Below are positions 61,953-64,000 of a stretch of 64,000 bases of DNA, piece by piece (the stretch's first letter is position 1; each line of letters opens with the position of its first letter). The translations under genes and the position numbers were made by a program. The DNA is from Phyllobacteriaceae bacterium (GTDB lineage Bacteria > Pseudomonadota > Alphaproteobacteria > Rhizobiales > Rhizobiaceae), in the NCBI GenBank assembly GCA_002708825.1, contig PAPF01000012.1:62001-126000 (forward strand), in the 5' to 3' direction. The notes below the pieces were generated by a model. The model worked only from the letters and a program-made list of their open reading frames with translations. It did not search any database and was not told where the DNA came from.

Positions 61953-64000
61953 TCGCCGTCCGCCCCGCCTTCGCCGTCGCTTCCCGCCGACCATTCCAGC
62001 ACCCGCGCCAGGTGGTCGTAGTCGCCTTCCATGCTGCCTTCCGCCAGCGGCAGCAGGCGCGAGACATAGCCCGTGGCCGGATCGTTGAAGTGCGTGAGAA
62101 GGCCGGCCAGTTTCTCCCAGCTCCGCTCTGCCAGTTCGGCGCCGGAAACAGCATCCTTGCCGCTGCCCAGAACGCTTCTGTGATCCACCTCGCCGCGCGC
62201 GCCGAGCCGCACATAGGCGAGGTCGCCTGCACCGGTCCCGGCAGGAATCCCGTCGAAGGCACCGCGCAGCACGAGTGCGGCCTCCAGCGGCAATTGCGGC
62301 GCGAGCAGGGCCCGCACCTGCCTCGCCGAGGGTGGCGTGCCGGTCTTGTAGTCGAGAATGTCGGCGGACCCGTCGCCCAGGTCGATCCGGTCGGCCCGCG
62401 CCGACAGGGTCACCCCTGTCTCCTCGACGGGCGTCGCCCTGGCGTCCACTTCTGCACGCGCCTGTGTCCCGCCCCGTTTGCGGCTGCCTTCCCAGGCGAT
62501 GAGGCCGGGGACCATGGCAGTGAAGCGCGGCCACCACACCGCCTCGATGTCGTCCGGCAAGGCCAGTTCGTCGAAACAGGTCCGCCCGATGGCCGTCAGC
62601 CGCTCCGCGGCATCGTCCCTCGCCGGGTCGATGCCTTCTTTCGTGAATCGGTGCAGGATCTCGTGGAACAGCGTTCCGCGTTCCGCCGCGCCGGGATCGC
62701 CCACCAGCGGTTCCAGCGGCTTCAGCTTGAGGATCTTGCGCGCGAAGATGGCATAGGGATCGCGCCGCAGCGTCTCGATCTCGGTGACCGAGAAATGCTT
62801 CGGGCGCCTGTCCAACGGCGGCTTCGGTGCCGGCCATTCGGCAAAGGGCACCCGGTCGGCCTGGTCCAGCATGCGCGCCCAGCCGATCAGCTTCTGCCCC
62901 TGCGTCAGCAGGCCGGCTTCGGCCTCCGGCCCGCACAGGGTCAGCAGCCTTTGCAGCCAGCGCGAGCGGGTGGCCGGCGAGTTGTCCTGGCGCATCGAGC
63001 GGGTGATCAGCAGGCGCGGCGCGCCAAGCGCCATCTCGAAATCGTGTGCCGCCTGGCCGATGCGCCGCTCCGGCGGTTCCAGCGCCATCATGGACTTCAT
63101 CAGCCGTGACATGAAGCGGTCGGCCTGCGCCTGGCGCGGCCAGCTTCCCTCGTTCAGCCCGCCCAGGACAAGGAAGCCGAAATCCTGCAGCCGCGCTTCA
63201 AGCTGGCCGAGGATATGGACGCGGGTTTCGCCGCCGGCACGCGGCTTGACGGTCTCGCCGGCCAGGATGGCGGCGAGCGCATCGGGCCATTCGGCGGGCG
63301 CAAGCATGGTGTCTTCCCCTGCCGTCAGCAGGTCGCGCAGCAGCGCCGCCAGGCTGTCGCCGGCATCGCCGCGGTAGAGTTCGGCAAGGCTGCCGTCTTC
63401 CTGCTTGCCAGTCGCTTCAAGCGCCAGAACGGAGGCCCGCGTCAGTTCGGCGACGCTGGCGGCCGCCTGGTCGCGCAGGGCGGTGAGCGGTTGCGCCGCC
63501 TGCGCCATGCGGTTCGCCATGTCGAGGATCGCGGCAACGCGCTCCGGCGTCAGCCGTTCGATCCAGTGCGGCGGCCGCCGTTCGGCAAGTCCGGCCAGTC
63601 TTTCATTGGCAAGACCGGGCAGGGTGGCAATGTCGGGCCGCGCGGCACCGCCGCGCAAAACGGCCAGGTCGAAGAACTCCGCCGTATCCCGGAGCCTCGC
63701 GCGCTCAAGGCCCAGATGTGTCAGCGGATGCTTTGCCAGCGCCAGCAGCGCCAGCGGATCGCCGGGCCTGAGCGCGGCTGTGACCATCAGCATGAGCAGC
63801 GTGGCCGGCGGGGCAGAGGCCAGCGGCGTGCCGGCCGAATCGTCAGCCGTGATGCCGAACCGCAGCAGTTCGGAGGAGACGCGGCGCGCAAGCATCCGGT
63901 CGCCGGTGACGAGCGCGGCGGGTTCGTGCCCGTCCTCGATCGCCTTGCGCAGCGCCACGGCAATCGCCATGGCTTCCTCGCGTTCGTGCCGGGCCTCGGC
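61949..64000 (-). CDS. addB: Double-strand break repair protein AddB, 5' partial
   Basis: The visible 3' two-thirds of AddB runs from the right window edge: the frame is open through base 64000 (AEARHEREEAMAIAVALR). Visible features are LVTGDRMLARRVSSELLRFG, a helicase-like FLVLGGLNEGSWPRQAQADRFMS stretch, and a C-terminal RecB-like nuclease motif ILDYKTGTPPSARQ. It forms a heterodimer with AddA, and the genes overlap by 4 bp. The N-terminal ATP-binding part lies outside the window. Confidence 0.95.
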   Translation of the reverse strand, partial: AEARHEREEAMAIAVALRKAIEDGHEPAALVTGDRMLARRVSSELLRFGITADDSAGTPLASAPPATLLMLMVTAALRPGDPLALLALAKHPLTHLGLERARLRDTAEFFDLAVLRGGAARPDIATLPGLANERLAGLAERRPPHWIERLTPERVAAILDMANRMAQAAQPLTALRDQAAASVAELTRASVLALEATGKQEDGSLAELYRGDAGDSLAALLRDLLTAGEDTMLAPAEWPDALAAILAGETVKPRAGGETRVHILGQLEARLQDFGFLVLGGLNEGSWPRQAQADRFMSRLMKSMMALEPPERRIGQAAHDFEMALGAPRLLITRSMRQDNSPATRSRWLQRLLTLCGPEAEAGLLTQGQKLIGWARMLDQADRVPFAEWPAPKPPLDRRPKHFSVTEIETLRRDPYAIFARKILKLKPLEPLVGDPGAAERGTLFHEILHRFTKEGIDPARDDAAERLTAIGRTCFDELALPDDIEAVWWPRFTAMVPGLIAWEGSRKRGGTQARAEVDARATPVEETGVTLSARADRIDLGDGSADILDYKTGTPPSARQVRALLAPQLPLEAALVLRGAFDGIPAGTGAGDLAYVRLGARGEVDHRSVLGSGKDAVSGAELAERSWEKLAGLLTHFNDPATGYVSRLLPLAEGSMEGDYDHLARVLEWSAGSDGEGGADGE

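Noticed and set aside
59217-62021. A 934-codon open frame on the plus strand opposite addA
   Set aside because: It is antisense to a clear AddA with all helicase motifs; its translation is Arg/Gly/His-rich, as expected from GC-rich codon bias, with no domain.

Overview
The window is a GC-rich chromosomal segment from an alphaproteobacterium, most likely of the Hyphomicrobiales (Rhizobiales) type. The evidence is a PhyR/NepR/EcfG general stress response locus, a class II (CP4-like) EPSP synthase next to cmk and rpsA, the dapB-gpmA-tRNA-Leu order, HWE-type histidine kinases and an AddAB recombination pair. The genus cannot be fixed from the sequence alone. I saw no prophage, transposase, integrase or CRISPR array. 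Gene density is high and codon use looks uniform. The first gene (PBP1A-type) and the last gene (addB) are cut by the window edges.

Layout from the left: 3' end of a PBP1A-type transpeptidase and a SAM methyltransferase; then a PAS-LuxR regulator facing an eight-gene operon (acyl-CoA synthetase, SDR dehydrogenase, a complete LIV-type ABC importer, alpha/beta hydrolase) that looks like an uptake and CoA-activation module for an unknown organic acid (2.4-11.3 kb). A SixA-like phosphatase and a host-attachment family protein follow. Next come the assimilatory sulfate reduction operon cobA-DUF2849-cysI-cysH-DUF934 (12.6-16.7 kb), an FKBP, an EamA exporter and a crotonase. The minus-strand run MsbA-like exporter-dapB-gpmA-tRNA-Leu lies at 19.2-22.6 kb. 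Then mepA, an epimerase-queG-GST operon, uppP, a TauE/SafE permease, an NDUFA9-like SDR, an arsenic operon (arsR-arsC-acr3), a cyclic-nucleotide phosphodiesterase, and the core block rpsA / cmk / SDR / aroA, followed by a FYDLN-acid protein and tRNA-Ala.

The most striking region is 40-53 kb. It holds the general stress response core (phyR diverging from nepR-ecfG), two HWE-family kinases (one with a degenerate ATPase domain), a single-domain response regulator and many small stress-type genes (CsbD, DUF1328, DUF883/YqjD, Dps, PRC-barrel, small membrane proteins, an FNR-like regulator with a lipid kinase, a flavin reductase, an AI-2E exporter). By reading the intergenic sequences I found seven exact GGAAC-N16/17-CGTT sites and three with one -10 mismatch. 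All are correctly oriented upstream of these genes, so the region appears to be a physically clustered EcfG regulon.

The right end carries a GGDEF-EAL protein with a non-canonical GGDVF site, gshB, a YifB-type ATPase, trxA and the addA/addB pair.
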